Source: Apostichopus japonicus
Lineage: Eukaryota > Echinodermata > Holothuroidea > Aspidochirotida > Stichopodidae
Assembly (NCBI RefSeq): GCF_037975245.1
Contig: NC_092572.1
Span: 8,942,001-9,006,000, forward strand
DNA: 64,000 nucleotides
Direction: 5' to 3'
The notes below the pieces were generated by a model. The model saw only the letters and a list, made by a program, of their open reading frames with translations, was not told the DNA's origin and did no database searches. The position numbers and the translations under genes were made by a program. The number at the start of each line of letters is the position of its first letter. The first letter of the stretch is position 1. Positions 1 through 12,023 of this stretch are shown piece by piece.

Positions 1-136
1 ACCATTTCTGTGATGATCTCGCGTGCACCTTTTAGATTGTTCAGTCCGCCGCCTCAAGAGTATCTAATCTACTGTTTAGGCTATACATTTAAATAATTTG
101 CAATAAATTTCCATAGTATAAAATAAAACTGCATAC

Positions 137-497
137 CTGTGGCTAGAAATCTTAATGTAATTGCCAACTTGTCGTCTGCTGGCAGTGCCTCCCGAAAATG
201 AGTATTCTTCTTCTGGATCATTGGTGAAACCAGTCGAAGTATGTTCACGAACTGATCGTGCGTCATACGCATATACCTCCGATAACTGTGGGCATCCTTA
301 TCCCTCAACTCTGGTAAAATGTTTGAGAATTGGCTAAATTGGGCCCTTTTTTCTATCCAAGATCGCTTCCAGCATGATCTCTTGCTTCTGCCCTTGTCTT
401 TGCGAGCTTTTAAAAGACTAGCGACAACCACTGCGGCCGCAAACCTCCGTTTTTCTTCGCCCGACAAGTTACGTCGACTATTAATATTAGCTGCCAT
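137..497 (-). CDS. PIF/Harbinger transposase-like protein (HARBI1-like), 5' coding exon, partial
   Basis: A minus-strand exon of 120 codons starts at the ATG complementary to 495-497 (MAANINSRR...). It ends at ACAG|GTATGC, a consensus donor in phase 1 at 137/136. The translation is basic (residues about 30-55) and then reads DAHSYRRYMRMTHDQFVNIL, followed by a run ending LAITLRFLATG. That is the typical helical N-terminal region before the DDE nuclease of PIF/Harbinger transposases and HARBI1-like host proteins. The rest, including the catalytic acidic residues, must lie beyond the left edge, so activity cannot be judged. An upstream in-frame ATG at 558-560 would add 21 residues, but the inner ATG fits the family start better. 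It could be a live transposon or a domesticated relative. Confidence 0.7.
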
Positions 498-944
498 TTC
501 GCAATTGTTTTCAAAATCGATTCTGTAGTTGTTTGAACAGTTGCGCGTATGTGACCACAAAGTTGATTTCGAAGTTGAAGCGAAAATCGCGTGAAAAAGT
601 TGCGAGTTGAATCGCGTGTTGAATCGCGCAGATGTGACCCGGGCTTAATAGTGACTTTAACTGATCTATAACTTTTAAACGTGTGCGTGGAGTACGCGCG
701 ATAAATAAACTGCATTGTGCCTAGGCGCGGGCTAATTATCGGTTAGACTATGATAGAGATGATTTAGATCATCAAGATTGCTATTGGTAAGTGCGTCTTC
801 ACGTTACACAAAAAGTTAAAGATTAGATAGTCTTAACTTTAAAACTAGTTGCCATTCCGCAAGTTAAGTATTTTATCTTGACATTGTGACGGTTGGTTGT
901 AAAGTGTACTTCGTACCCACCCAGGATTTCTCTTTACCATACGT

Positions 945-1370
945 AATTTGAGGCCGAATGAGGTAATTATTAAAGACAGTGTCGTTGAACGTGCATCAAC
1001 TTACAAGTATTTTGGTATTGTTATGGATGATTAACTAGCCTGGCATGATCACGTTCATTACTTAATTAAAAAGATTAATCCGAGAATGTATTGCTTTCGC
1101 AAACTTTATAAGTTTAATATTGACTGTCGCATCCTTACTATGTTTTATAATTCTGTCATTAGCAGTGTGTGGTTATATTGTATTCTTTGCTAGGGTGGGA
1201 ACATGGGCTGCGAAGATAAAAACGTATCGACACAATTATTAAACAAGCTATTCGTATTTTAGTAGAAAATCAGCCAACGGTTGACTCATCCTACCAAAGT
1301 CTTCTTCAAGTTAAACTTAATGCAGTACTTGCCGACAATACCCGTCCCCTATATGCAGATCTTGCCGGGT
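945..1370 (+). pseudogene. Degenerate LINE reverse-transcriptase C-terminal fragment
   Basis: One frame reads SVVERASTYKYFGIVMDD, a stop, LAWHDHVHYLIKKINPRMYC, then FRKLYKFNIDCRILTMFYNS and SVWLYCILC before another stop. The pattern 'YKYFGIVMDD..LAWHDHV...KI' followed by a tyrosine-rich 'FYNSVI.SV' stretch is the C-terminal thumb region of non-LTR (CR1/RTE-like) retrotransposon reverse transcriptases. Stops at about 1032 and 1190 and the loss of everything 5' show it is dead. Exact ends are approximate. The subfamily is not assigned. Confidence 0.65.
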
Positions 1371-1763
1371 AGTAATTCCTCGTATGTGGACGGATGAGAC
1401 TCCCGTATGCTGCCACTAACAGACATAAGTCATCTTTTATTCCACAGTGCATTACGCTTTATAACAACCTTTTCATTCGTTAGGCTCTTTCTATTCTTGT
1501 ATATATCTGTTTTGGCTTGTGGCCGTGCATTTTCATGTTTAACAATTTTAACTATCTTACTTGGTAACTTTTATTCCTGAAATTTCCTTTATTCTACTTG
1601 TAAATTTATCCTTTTACATGTTGTATTCTTACTCTTTTAAATATGTACTATTATACGAGCATGCAATTTTCCTCTGGGATATAATAACTGTATACTTACT
1701 TACTTATCAACTGCCGTGTTGTTACATATTAACATCTGGTGATAATGACATGTCTTTTTTTAG

Positions 1764-1820
1764 TTTTATCGGGCACATAATGAAGAAAGCAAAAGAAAGC
1801 ATGAAACGAATTTTAAAGAG
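1764..1820 (+). CDS. Candidate 57-bp phase 0-0 exon, charged tail module (left gene)
   Basis: A pyrimidine tract with TTTTTTTAG precedes 1764 and GTGAGA follows 1820. The 19 codons read FYRAHNEESKRKHETNFKE. Length, phase and pattern match the module at 20909-20965 (TYEAKSNDKEKEHQAKLQA), with shared Y, A, K and H positions. That cross-locus match is the main reason to regard it as coding. It joins in frame to the exon at 3337. The highly charged composition suggests a juxtamembrane or cytoplasmic tail. The function is unknown. Confidence 0.4.
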
Positions 1821-2393
1821 GTGAGATTCTTGTAAGAATTCTTTTCTATGACTTTCACAATTTCAACACATCACAATACTCTAACACAGTGAGAATAAAT
1901 AGGTAACTTTATTTATTTTCATTTTACTCTTCAACTTTATGAGCCTCTATTTTGTTACCAAACCTAACGCGTGTTACCAAAATGGTGTTCATTCGTAGAC
2001 ATCCTCTCATGATTAGCATAACAAAATTAACTTGAAAAAATTAGCATTTAATCTTAAAGAAACAGTCATGTCACCATTGTATATTGCATATTTTTTGAAG
2101 TGTAAATTGCACTTTGTCAAACTTAGATGTTCATTTGTTCGCTATTAGTTTATGCCACATGGTATATATTGACGTTACTCAAATAACACAAATTTCTGGC
2201 TTGGATTTTAAGAACGAAATTCTCTATAGCGCAAGACAATGGAATAGCAAGCCGTACCATGTTTCTTCGGATCCTTTCTTATTTCTTTTGATGAACCAAA
2301 CGAGTCCAAAGTAACTAAAATAAACGCATTTTATATTTTACTGTTTACATTTATGTCGATAGTAAACGTATTCATATGTATACTAGTTCTATA

Positions 2394-2433
2394 TATATAT
2401 ATATATATATATATTATATTTATTAATATATTG

Positions 2434-2484
<51 letters not shown>

Positions 2485-2577
2485 AACTTTTTTTTGTAAA
2501 AATAACGGTGCAAACAAATTAAGGCCACTTTCGATCCTAGACCAGGCACGTTTTAAGAATCCTTCAAGGATCGAAAC

Positions 2578-2652
<75 letters not shown>

Positions 2653-2662
2653 TATATATATA
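2394..2662. repeat. (TA)n microsatellites with an embedded repeat segment
   Basis: Long TA runs lie at about 2394-2414, 2434-2480 and 2579-2648. Between the last two runs is a segment of about 93 bp that recurs at 2851-2946. That segment holds an inverted repeat, TTTCGATCCT versus AGGATCGAAA, separated by about 28 bp. The open frames here are repeat artefacts. Confidence 0.85.
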
Positions 2663-2850
2663 TTTAATACTATATATACTATATACTGCGCATAAGTTTT
2701 TAAACATTTAACCTTCTTCCTTTTTATCACACGTTTAATCTTAATATAGCTTGTAGATAAACTTAGCAAAAGGATCAATCGTGCGGAACTGATTGTTAAG
2801 CGAGTACCCTCGCTCGAAAAGGTTAGTATGCTGACTAGAAAATTAGACAT

Positions 2851-2946
2851 TTTTTTTTTTTTTGTAAAAATAACGGTGCAAACAAATTAAGGCCACTTTC
2901 GATCCTAGACCAGGCACGTTTTAAGAATCCTTCAAAGATCGAAACG
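2851..2946 (+). repeat. Second copy of the 93-bp GATCCT/AGGATC segment
   Basis: This is a near-identical copy of 2487-2579 after a T-run. One base in the right arm of its inverted repeat differs (AAAGATCGAAAC instead of AAGGATCGAAAC). Confidence 0.75.
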
Positions 2947-3336
2947 TTAAACACTATAAAATTGGTATATTAGCTTATACAGGCTGTTTGCAGAAAATAA
3001 ACAGTTTATTAGTAATTGAATTTCTCCTCTCTCAATTGTTGGGGGGGGGGCAGGTGGGAAGAGATATTCTGCTTTATTCCAATGCCTGAGAAGAAAAAGA
3101 AAGACACGTGTAAAATTAAGTTTCACATATCATATCGGAAACAATTGTTACTTTCGAAAACAATGAAATACCTGTATACCTGACAACTATGACATAGTTT
3201 AAAGTGACATATTCACATGGTATCTTACTAACATCAAAATGAACTATACTATAACTAGTGAAATTACCGATATCCTTAGGTTTGAAATTTTCTCATTGAT
3301 CCGTTCATCTTAAAAATAAAATCTTTCTGGTTTTAG

Positions 3337-3379
3337 GAGCAGACTGCTAGCAGTGATGATCGTACAAAACATGGAACAG
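3337..3379 (+). CDS. Candidate small exon, phase 0-1 (left gene tail)
   Basis: The acceptor GGTTTTAG precedes 3337 and the consensus donor GTGAGT follows 3379. The 43 nt read EQTASSDDRTKHGT plus one base. It resembles, in position and phase (0 to 1), the SQDQSLEDGET exon of the tandem units (21921-21954), and it splices in frame to 3831. It is hydrophilic with no recognised domain. Confidence 0.35.
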
Positions 3380-3830
3380 GTGAGTTATTAACTACATTGG
3401 TATTTGGAAAGTTCCTCGAGATATCGGTCGCAATTAGTTTGCTAAGAGTACAATGAAAGAGCTTAAAACATCCAGTTGTTAACTGCCTAAATCTTCCTCG
3501 GCAAAACGACATATTAACAAAAACGTTACTTGAGTTACTGCATTAATTAGGTCTAAAGCGTACTTCCATGAACCATATGTTAATCTAACGAGCCAATGTG
3601 TCTTATAACATTTAAAGGGTACACACGAAAGATCAGTAGCGAGACGTTTGACATTTTAGATGTCTAAGTGAGAGAATTCAATACTTGAAAACAAATTCTA
3701 TACTCACTTGCGTAATCAGGGCAAATGTCTTGCTTTAAGAATTCGTAAGAATTTGGTATATTAATTCCACTAGCAAGTACAGAGCTACAAAAACGTCGAG
3801 GGATTTACACTTATTTTTTTTTCTGTGCAG

Positions 3831-3872
3831 GTAACGGAGATAAACCCGCCGAAAGCATTCGTTCATTGTCAG
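3831..3872 (+). CDS. Candidate small exon, phase 1-1 (left gene tail)
   Basis: A strong pyrimidine tract ending TGTGCAG precedes 3831 and GTGCGA follows 3872. Joined to the preceding exon, it reads GNGDKPAESIRSLS. The K-x-A-E-S core matches the exon that starts GKHAES in the tandem units (14269 and 22104), which enters in the same phase. This supports a common exon ancestor. Confidence 0.35.
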
Positions 3873-3979
3873 GTGCGATAAAGAAATTGTTCTTTAATGT
3901 ACAACTGCATGATCCCACACACCTATAACATAACCAAGTTGTGCACATATATACTTATTTTAATATATAAAAATGGCAG

Positions 3980-4122
3980 AGAGTGACAAAGAAGCTGAAA
4001 AAGGAGCCAGTCAAGAGCCAACGTTTCTCTCCGGACATTTTCATGCCTATATGTCTAAGTCCAATACTCACGAAATCACAGACAAAACGCGCCCACTGCA
4101 ATCTCAACGGTTTCTACAATAA
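3980..4122 (+). CDS. Candidate terminal exon (left gene), ends TAA at 4120-4122
   Basis: The acceptor is weak (ATGGCAG, AT-rich upstream), but entering in phase 1 gives an open frame. It starts ESDKEAEKGASQEP, contains PTFLSGHFHAYMSKS and stops at 4120. Overall, the four candidate exons from 1764 to 4122 keep one frame over 284 nt. Alternatively the ATG at 3973 begins a small unrelated frame. There is no known domain. The 5' part of this gene (extracellular and membrane segments) was not found to its left, where a LINE fragment lies. Confidence 0.3.
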
Positions 4123-5870
4123 CATGAATGTGTTCGTTAATATACTAGTAAGGAAATATACCAGACATGATGGTACAGGTACTCTAAATGGCAATCATAT
4201 TTTCATTGACCGAACGGGAATCTAGGAGATGTGGAAGGATGTTAACCGTACCGACACAGTATTTGTCATCTTGTGTTTCAATTTACTCGATGGAATTCCA
4301 CCTTATCATTGTCTACCTCCTATGTCTATTTATATGTAGCAATCGTTCCGTCATTTATGAAATCTGCTACTTCTGCAAAGTCTCGGGCTCAATCTCATCA
4401 TTAAATGATATACAAAGACTCTTGTTAAACACAAAAATCGCGTTTTCTTATGATCGCACTTGCAATATTAATAATTGTAAATATTTTGACTATATGTTCG
4501 AGTCACTCTAAGATTAATAGATGTCGTTCAGTTACAGAGTGGTTAGCAATTGACAATTCATAATCATGGACGTTAAATATGAACCTAAGAGGCTGACTTC
4601 GGTCAGCTTGCGGCTTTGATAAGCCAATGAGGCTTCTTTGCGAGTTCCTGCTTGCAGGAGGATCTTTAATACATACATTCATTTGTCGTATACACCTTTA
4701 TAAGTAAGACTTAAAGTTTGCAACGATATTGGTGGTCACGTCGTGGTGATTCGGAATTACTGTGTACATTTTTACGTTGCCTCTGGATTTCCTCGGCTGC
4801 GATTGAAGGATCTACTCGCTCCTCCCATATACTCATGTGGTATTCCATCGCTATAACCGAGCACTGTGCAGTCAAAACGGTGCAGTATGTAGGAATATGT
4901 CCAAATGTGTAGTACAGATACACCGTTAAGACCGCTAAGCTTGTGGCTTCGTTATTTAATTGACTTTGGACTTTTGATTATCTTTATCTCTTTATGTACA
5001 TAATATTTCTGTAACCGTAACGTTTAAGTGCTGGTAGTAATAAATCAACTATTTAGCAATAAAAAGTTAAACTGTAGGATCATATGAAAGGCTATGTGTT
5101 ATATACATAATTCAATGATGTTTTCGCTTGTTTGACACATTTTCAGCGTGTTTTCGGGAAGATTTTTATGGCGATGTTTGAAACTACAAACGGAGAACCA
5201 TTTTACATTGAAATAACGTATAAAGAACAGGTTGACATTTTGTTTGTCGGTTAGAACGAAAGCTTTGAAAGTATTTTATGTTGAAAGAAACTCATACCGT
5301 AAAGCGGTAAATATTGAAGAGAAAAAAATACGTTTTCAACATTTGCCATCATAACGGTTGACGAGAAACTCAATTTGTGACAAATTCTAATTGTGATATT
5401 CCTCTTCACAACGTTTGACTAAACATTAAAATCTGGAAAATACACACTTAAACATCTTTCAGAATAATAGAAAGCTTTAATAACCGGTTCGACATCATGT
5501 AAACTTTCAGTTTTGAAAATTTGATACTATCATCAGTTTGTCGGATATTAAAACCATTTGCGCAAATTGTCATTTTTTATGTTTAGCGTTTTACCATGTG
5601 TAAGTCCTGAAAATTGTATGCACCTTCTAAGATCCGGCAGAACAACCAATTATAAAATAAGAGTGAAGAAAATATACCTTTGTAACCTTACAGTACATGT
5701 GGCAATTGTCGTGAATGTTCACCCCCGATACTATACTTAACTGACATATCTACACTGAATATTGGGGAATATATATAATAATATTTTGTGAAAGATATAT
5801 CGACAGTTTCCAATCTAATCTTTCAAAGATTGTTGGCTTTTGCAAAGACCAGAATGTAGGCCGAACCTGA
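4123..5870. other. No supported gene; AT-rich interval
   Basis: Apart from the truncated SINE at 4534-4685, no splice-bounded coding frame or known domain was recognised. Frames at 4711-4923 overlap on opposite strands and have no recognisable domain. Confidence 0.5.
4534..4685 (+). mobile_element. 5'-truncated copy of the tRNA-derived SINE found at about 53485
   Basis: It matches the 3' body of the element at 53590-53766, including CAATTCATAATCATGGACGT and TCAGCTTGCGGCTTTGAT, and ends in an ATACATACATTC-type tail. The tRNA-like head is missing, as is usual for 5'-truncated retroposons. Confidence 0.75.
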
Positions 5871-6513
5871 AAATGTCTGTACAAATGTCAGGGATCAACT
5901 AGACTCAGTTGAATCAGGTTTGGAGTCAGTGTGATATTTAGGAATTACGATAAAACAACCCATGTGTAATTGTATCAGGACTGACCAGCGTTTCCTTCCA
6001 TCCAAGTACACAGACACAAACATACACACACAAGCACACACGCACACATTCAATGTTTATGTGACTTCCTATGATCTCGATCTGTAACATATAAGCTAGT
6101 ACATAAAATACGCTGCAAACAATACTGTTTAGTTTGTTTTTACAGTGACGTTCATGCAACAAATTTCCGTACACCGTTTTTATCAACTTGTTCAAGGTGT
6201 CAGCTGGAGCAGATTTTATTGAAGATCATTTATGCTACGTGTCCGCAGGCTCTGTGGCTATATGAAACCTTTCACTTCAGATTAAACTAAAGTGACCGTA
6301 CTACTTTCACATAATTAAATAAAACCGTTCCTCAACCTCACAAACTGTACTTTCAAGCTTACCTTATGGACCAGTTGTCACCAAGACGACCCTCAATGAA
6401 GTTAAACAAGTAGGGGGAGGCTTTTTACCCGTTTATTTCGCAGACGTGTTGTAACTGAACCACGCTGAAAAGAAACACAAGTTAAATCATCAGAAGGAAA
6501 CTTATTTTTATAG

Positions 6514-6623
6514 GCTTCCTCTTCCTGTGTGTTTATTGTCCTCAAAAAGTGTCTTCATTACAAACAAACGAACAGAACACTTTTTGCGAACAATAAAAGG
6601 CGTGGTCATCGTACAAGTGACAG
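6514..6623 (+). pseudogene. Decayed Ig-like half-exon, unit A
   Basis: This is homologous to 15779-15884 and 23603-23708. It starts ASSSCVFIVLKK where B and C have ASYSCLYIVLKN. A one-base gain near 6540 then throws the remainder (KGVVIVQV in B and C) into another frame. The donor GTCGTT of the B and C copies is AACGTT here, so the exon cannot be spliced as in its relatives. Confidence 0.5.
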
Positions 6624-7523
6624 AACGTTTAATTCCCAACGATGTTATACTGTGTATTATAATGCAATTCTCTTCTACTTTATTTTATTATATTTTATTT
6701 GCTAAATATGTTAAAACAGTTTTGTTAACTTGTTTTATTGCAAGAAAGTACTTTAATCATGTAGACACGTTAACTTGATGTATTTTCTGTAACTGATTCT
6801 GTAGTATCTAAAAACATTTTCTTCGGCTGTCAAGCTCCGACAATTGTGGGGAAAGTTCTAACGATGCATCTTTTCATCTGCAAAGATTCCACAATCTGTG
6901 TAGAGGGCGGTATTTATGTACCACACTAAAATCCCTTTCTCTACGAGATCTGTTTGAACTTGAGGAGTAGTGTCAGGGCAGTGATTCCTGTTTAGAAATG
7001 TTTGTAAACTCAGCTGTTACGGGTGCTGAAGATACAAAAATGTGCTATAGTTTGTCACTGTTAACGCAATTTTAAAGAAGTTTTGGTCGTTCACTTTGTA
7101 CCGCATGTAAATATAAAGAAAAGTTGTACACTGTACATAAATAAGGACTTTTTGTAATATTATCTCTGCCATTATGGTAACTGAGCCCCTTCAATTATAT
7201 TCTGTTTTTAAATCCCCCCCCCCCCAAAAAAAACCTCCCCATCCCACTTCCTCCCATACCAGACGTATACGTGGTTGCGCACCTATCAGACATTCCGTAC
7301 AGTCAGTAAGTCTGAATTTCCAAACGAACGTTTCATTTTTTTCCCCACGAAAAGTGAGGCACGATTCAAGTGACGTTAGTAGGGGTAGGCGATCCCATTG
7401 TTACTGACCCTGACTATACGCTCCTTTTATGTTGACATGCTCACTGTCAGCAGATGCTACTACCGATTCTCAGAGTATTCACATTGCAACAGCTAATATA
7501 TGTGAAGACAGTATACATTGCAG

Positions 7524-7712
7524 ACTGAACATCATTCGAAAACACTTCCTATAATTTGTGATGACTCTGAAGTTGAGTCACCTGTACCATCACCTTAACC
7601 ATCACCTGGACAATCTGAACCCGCAACACAGAATCGCTGTTGGTATGTCCATATGTTAGCAGACTATGTGACCAGATTGAAAGTGCAGAAGAAGATCACA
7701 GTCATTTTATAG
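7524..7712 (+). pseudogene. Decayed Pro-rich terminal exon, unit A
   Basis: It has the same 189-nt length and acceptor (ATTGCAG) as the B and C copies at 16796 and 24621. It reads TEHHSKTLPIICDDSEVESP and then stops at an in-frame TAA (7596-7598) inside the Pro-Ser repeat. Downstream codons still match the relatives (NRCWYVHMLADYVTRLKVQK), so this is a simple nonsense change in a once-open frame. Confidence 0.5.
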
Positions 7713-8227
7713 CAGCATATGTAATTTCAACTTCATCAAATGAACATTGTTGTTTAATTGGGACGTAGGAAACTATTTGCAATAAAATATTTATGCATAC
7801 TCATCTTTATTACCTTTTATTTTAAGGCAATGAAAGCTTAATTGCAAAAACATACTTTTCCTCTGCAAAAACAAGAATTTTAGTTATGATCAAAGATAGT
7901 AAGAATATCAATGCCATGTCTACAACGTTTGTCTGAGTCAATTATGCTTAATAAGAAAATCGTTCGTAATTATAGTAATCCCGTAAAGCCTCATTGACCA
8001 TGCAGTGTGTCATTCTGCATTGACGAAATAACAGATTATCATTAGTTTCAAGAAGTAAGCCTTATCTCAATAACTGAATAAGGTTAATTTCGAAACACTA
8101 TATCAACTAAACCGTACCTACCATTTATTCAAAGTGAGAAAAGAGGGAAACAACAAGTTGTTTTGAAAGGTTCATGGTTATCTAATAACATTCACAAGAA
8201 AAAAGTGAAGGAGAGTTACTTCATTCT

Positions 8228-10116
8228 CAGGTGCGTATCCAGGGGGGGGGGCGTTGGGGCGCGCCCCCGGGTAAGGAAAAGAGGAGAAAAAAAAGAGAAG
8301 GAAAAAGGGAAAAGAGGGGGGGAAAGAAAAGGAGGAGAGGAAGGAAGGGGAAAGAAAAAAAAAGAGAGAAAAAGGAAAAAAGGAGGGAGTAGAAGATAGC
8401 CAAGACCTCGGGAAGAGAAAGAGGAACAGTCATAGTTAAAGCGCTGATCCCTATAATATACACAGGGTAGCCAGTGACAGATCAAGGATTACGGAGGGGG
8501 TGTGCGCCTCACCCTACCCCTTACACCGACAACTCCATTTTTGACGTTTCCATTTTTCCTCTCTCACTAATGTATCTATATAAATACTATATATGGTCTA
8601 TCATAACGCGTGTGTGTGTATGGACGCCTTAAACAATTGTACAATTGTGCTATATGGAACCAACTGTGGCTGGTCTTGAACTCGACCGAGTCGTCGGGGT
8701 ACATGACGCATTTCGGGAAGGGGGCGACCGCCCCCCCCCCGAACAAATTTTCTTCATGACATCGCTAGTAATTTCAAAATAGACAATGCTTAGATGCAAC
8801 TTACAAGGCCTGGGAAGTGTCATTTCCAGCGATCTGGGAGGCATTTTCGGCCAAAAATGTTCTTGTACGCTTCGCGCCAACTCATGGTGGCGCTTCGCTT
8901 AGATAGTTTGCTTACAGGCTTCGCTCCTCCCTTGGCAATTACTCGCTACACGCCTGTGCGAATTTGTAAAGCAAAGAGCAGATATAACATCATATCAGTG
9001 AGCATTGAAATGCATGTTTCCACGATGAACAGCCTCAAAAACTGTCTATGTGTGTAGTTAAAGGCGTAGGAGCCCAATTGTTCAACATATCAATGCCAAT
9101 ATCATATAAGCAAGCATCGGTCATTACAGTGCATGGCATCGTGTACCGCACGGTCCGTGAAAGTTGCACAGTATACCGCTGGATGCTATGTAAACAACCA
9201 AATGTCTTATGTAGATGGAGAAAAATCATACAGATCCATTTATGTCAAAACTCTCTTTTACAGTAGTAATGTCGGCCAAGCTTACAACTTTATTTTAATT
9301 ACCAAGGAGATCATTTTTATGCTATTCATTGCTATTTATTTTTCTTTCAGTAGGTGCCCGAAAAAGATGGGGAAAAATTTGGTTGCGGGTGGGGGGGGAG
9401 GGGGGCTGCAGCCACCGCCTCCTACGGGACCTACGCCTATGTGTGTAGTGTTCGGTTTCGATATACCTGATATCGGAAATATCTGCTATTTTTCATTTCC
9501 TTCAACCAAGTTTTATAATAGCCATTATAAGAGGTTGCAATATTTATACACCAATAAATTAACTGTGTCGGAATTTTAGAAAATTTCCTCACCAACATTC
9601 TTCATCATACTTTCCTCTACTCGTGCAACTTTGACCTGTCTGTTAGGGGTTCAAGGAGGTTTTTCTATATTGCTTGTCCATAGATTGAATTTTCTGCAAC
9701 ATTATGGGTATGTTTTGAAGTGATTTTATTCACGAGAAATCTGAATTTTCAAATTCTCAACAAATAATGGGCTTAAAACATTGAAAAGTGGGGCTTTCGG
9801 ATATTGTGGGCCGTGACGTAGAATCACCTACAAAAGCAATGATCCATAGGACATGCAATGAGGTCGAACATGATGTGTGACTGGTGACAATCTGCAAAAA
9901 GGTTATGGATGGAAAAAACTTTTGGGAAACACTTGGTTCTCAGGCAAAAGTGTACATCTGGTTGGTCATTTTCAAGCCCGAGAAGTGCTATTTCCGGTGA
10001 TCTGGGGGGTATCAAAACCAGAAATTTTCTTGTACGCTGCGCGCCAACCGATGGTGGAGCTCCGCTTAGATAGTAATTAGCGCCCCCCGGGTTAGAAAAT
10101 CCTGGATACGCGCCTG
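8228..10116 (+). mobile_element. Non-autonomous TIR DNA transposon (1.9 kb, composite)
   Basis: The left end CAGGTGCGTATCCAGG and the reverse complement of the right end, CAGGCGCGTATCCAGG, form terminal inverted repeats. ATTCT flanks both ends (8223-8227 and 10117-10121). Units B and C lack the element, giving an empty site at about 17512. Inside, a second TIR-like start (CAGTGACAGATCAAGG at about 8474) and a duplicated 3' segment (CTTGTACGCTTCGCGCCAAC at about 8863, similar sequence at about 10029) suggest a nested relative. No transposase was seen. The superfamily is uncertain; hAT-like elements usually make longer target duplications. Confidence 0.75.
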
Positions 10117-10317
10117 ATTCTTATTACAAAAGGAAAAACGGACCGTATCGGAAAGATTCAGTTTGGAAAGAAAGCAATTCACATCAAGAATTCTGTAAAA
10201 TGAAACGTACATTGAATTTACTTTGAGGTAACGCACCTCCGTTTAGGAAAATAGAAGATCGTTTTCCAATTTTCAAGAAGGATTAAAGCATCAAGCGCAG
10301 TTCAAATATCAAAGAAA

Positions 10318-10462
10318 TCCTAACGAGTCAACTATTCCAGGTACATTGACCCTGATATCATAAAATCCTAACGAGTCAACAAATCCAGGTAAATTTGACC
10401 CTGATGTCATAAAATCCTAACGATTCAACTAATCCAGGTACAGTGATCCTGATATCATAAAA
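10318..10462 (+). repeat. 49-bp VNTR, about 3 copies (unit A)
   Basis: The tandem unit begins ATCCTAACGAGTCAACTA and contains CATTGACCCTGATATCAT. The same VNTR sits at the equivalent place in units B and C with more copies. Confidence 0.85.
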
Positions 10463-11071
10463 TGCTAACAGCTAGGCTACTGATAACTGATAACAGTCTA
10501 GGCTACTGACAAAAGGCTTTTGTGTAATGTAAGGGTTACGTAAAGTACAAAACAATATGTATAAAAAATACAACAATATTTGGCGGCTAGTTGAGACTCG
10601 ACTTGTTACTTATCATAACGTTGCTGTTTCAACAATAACTCTGGCCTATACTAGACTTGGTACATGCGTTTGCTGCTTGAACAATAATTTGGTCTAGTCA
10701 ACAATCTTTATATACGTTTACTGCTTAAACAATGACCAAAGAAAAAACTACAGTAAGTAAGTCTCAAAAACGTTATCTGTTACGTAAGAGTTACATATTT
10801 AACTTGTTATTTTTTTTATTTTACACAAAACAGATAGAACATACCTGTAATAAACTAGGACTAAATTTCAACGGAAGCGATACAGTAAGTACCGATAACC
10901 CTTAAAAAGCACTATGTGATGTAATGGTTAAATTATGTAAGCGTGCACTTTTTTATATAAGTTCAAAGCCACAACCATACCCAGCCCTTTCGTCTTATAC
11001 AATTACTTGTAAGGAGTCACTCAACCCCCACCCTAATATCGCCTTACAGTATTATACACGGGCGTTATATA

Positions 11072-11310
11072 TCAACAGCTGCCGTGGCGCATCGGTTGAG
11101 CACTGTACCTGCAGTGCGATAGGAATTTTGAGCTCCTGGGTTCCATCCCCGGTGCCGGCAGATTGCTTTTGCCGCGCTCTCATACGGTCGCTTGCTTTTA
11201 TTAGGGCCTTAAAGTATTATACACCAGCGTTATATATCAACAGCTGCCGCGGCGCATCGGTTGAGCACTGTAGCTGCAGTGCGATAGGTATTTTGAGCTC
11301 CTAGGATCGA
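11072..11310 (+). mobile_element. tRNA-derived SINE, one full and one partial copy (unit A)
   Basis: The head CAGCTGCCGTGGCGCATCGG holds an A-box-like motif. About 60 bp on, CCTGGGTTCCATCCCC is a mutated B box (GGTTCGATCCC in other copies). The body ends TCATTAGGGCCTTAA or a variant of it. A second, shorter head copy starts at about 11236 and is cut off after the GAGCTCCTAGG box. Confidence 0.7.
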
Positions 11311-11999
11311 TTAACATATCGACTGGGTAAACGTTGTAAGCAACACAATAGTTATAATTATTCAATCTGATCGACAAGTAGAGTACCATTTTCGTATGTG
11401 AGTTTCAGTTAAGGATTTAACGTAGGAAATTAACCTTGTCGCTCTTAAAATAATTTACCTATCTAACCGGTGATGTCCTAACAGTACCGAATATAATTTC
11501 GTAAGTGACAATTTGGGCACTAATTAGTTTCTCTGTCGTATCAATGAAATGATACTGCTCTCTTTTTGTGTACATACAGCACGTATACTAATGATAACAG
11601 TATAAGGAACCTGTCCAACTAATCATAGCTAAATTATCTAGAAGATACAAAACAATCCAGCAATTAACAACTTGCAAAGAGATTACCCTCTGTGCCTACT
11701 GACACTTGCCCCGCCATGGCACATTTAACGTTGGAGCCATTCTTCGATCAGAGATCCGATGACCCTTGATCCAGCAGTAGCAGCGCTGTAGCCTACTCCT
11801 AGACATACTTTGGGGCACTGCTGCTAAACATAAACAGATAATTGGAGCTCAAGGAGAGATTCTCTCCCTGAAAATAATTTAAGATAAAATACATTCGGCA
11901 TGGGTTTACTACAAATATAGTAGAATAAAGATAATAAAAGAGCCAACGTTAAAACGACGGCAATCTATACAGTTACCTTTGAATTGTTCTCTTTAACAG

Positions 12000-12023
12000 A
12001 CACTTAAAGACTTCCTCAGTTCG
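12000..12023 (+). CDS. Candidate 24-bp micro-exon, unit A
   Basis: CTTTAACAG precedes and GTAAGA follows. The eight codons read TLKDFLSS (phase 0-0). The identical exon with both splice sites is conserved in unit B at 19787-19810. It is very short, so the confidence is low. Confidence 0.25.

Noticed and set aside
2389-2850. 153-codon - strand frame with Ile-Tyr repeats
   Set aside because: It is produced by (TA)n microsatellites.
4711-4923. Overlapping frames on both strands
   Set aside because: There is no domain and no splice signals, and the frames are mutually exclusive.
8163-8485. Lys/Gly-rich and Phe/Pro-rich frames
   Set aside because: They lie in the purine-rich 5' end of the TIR transposon and are low complexity.
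10924-11304. 126-codon + frame
   Set aside because: It is composed of two SINE copies reading through the same repeat twice.
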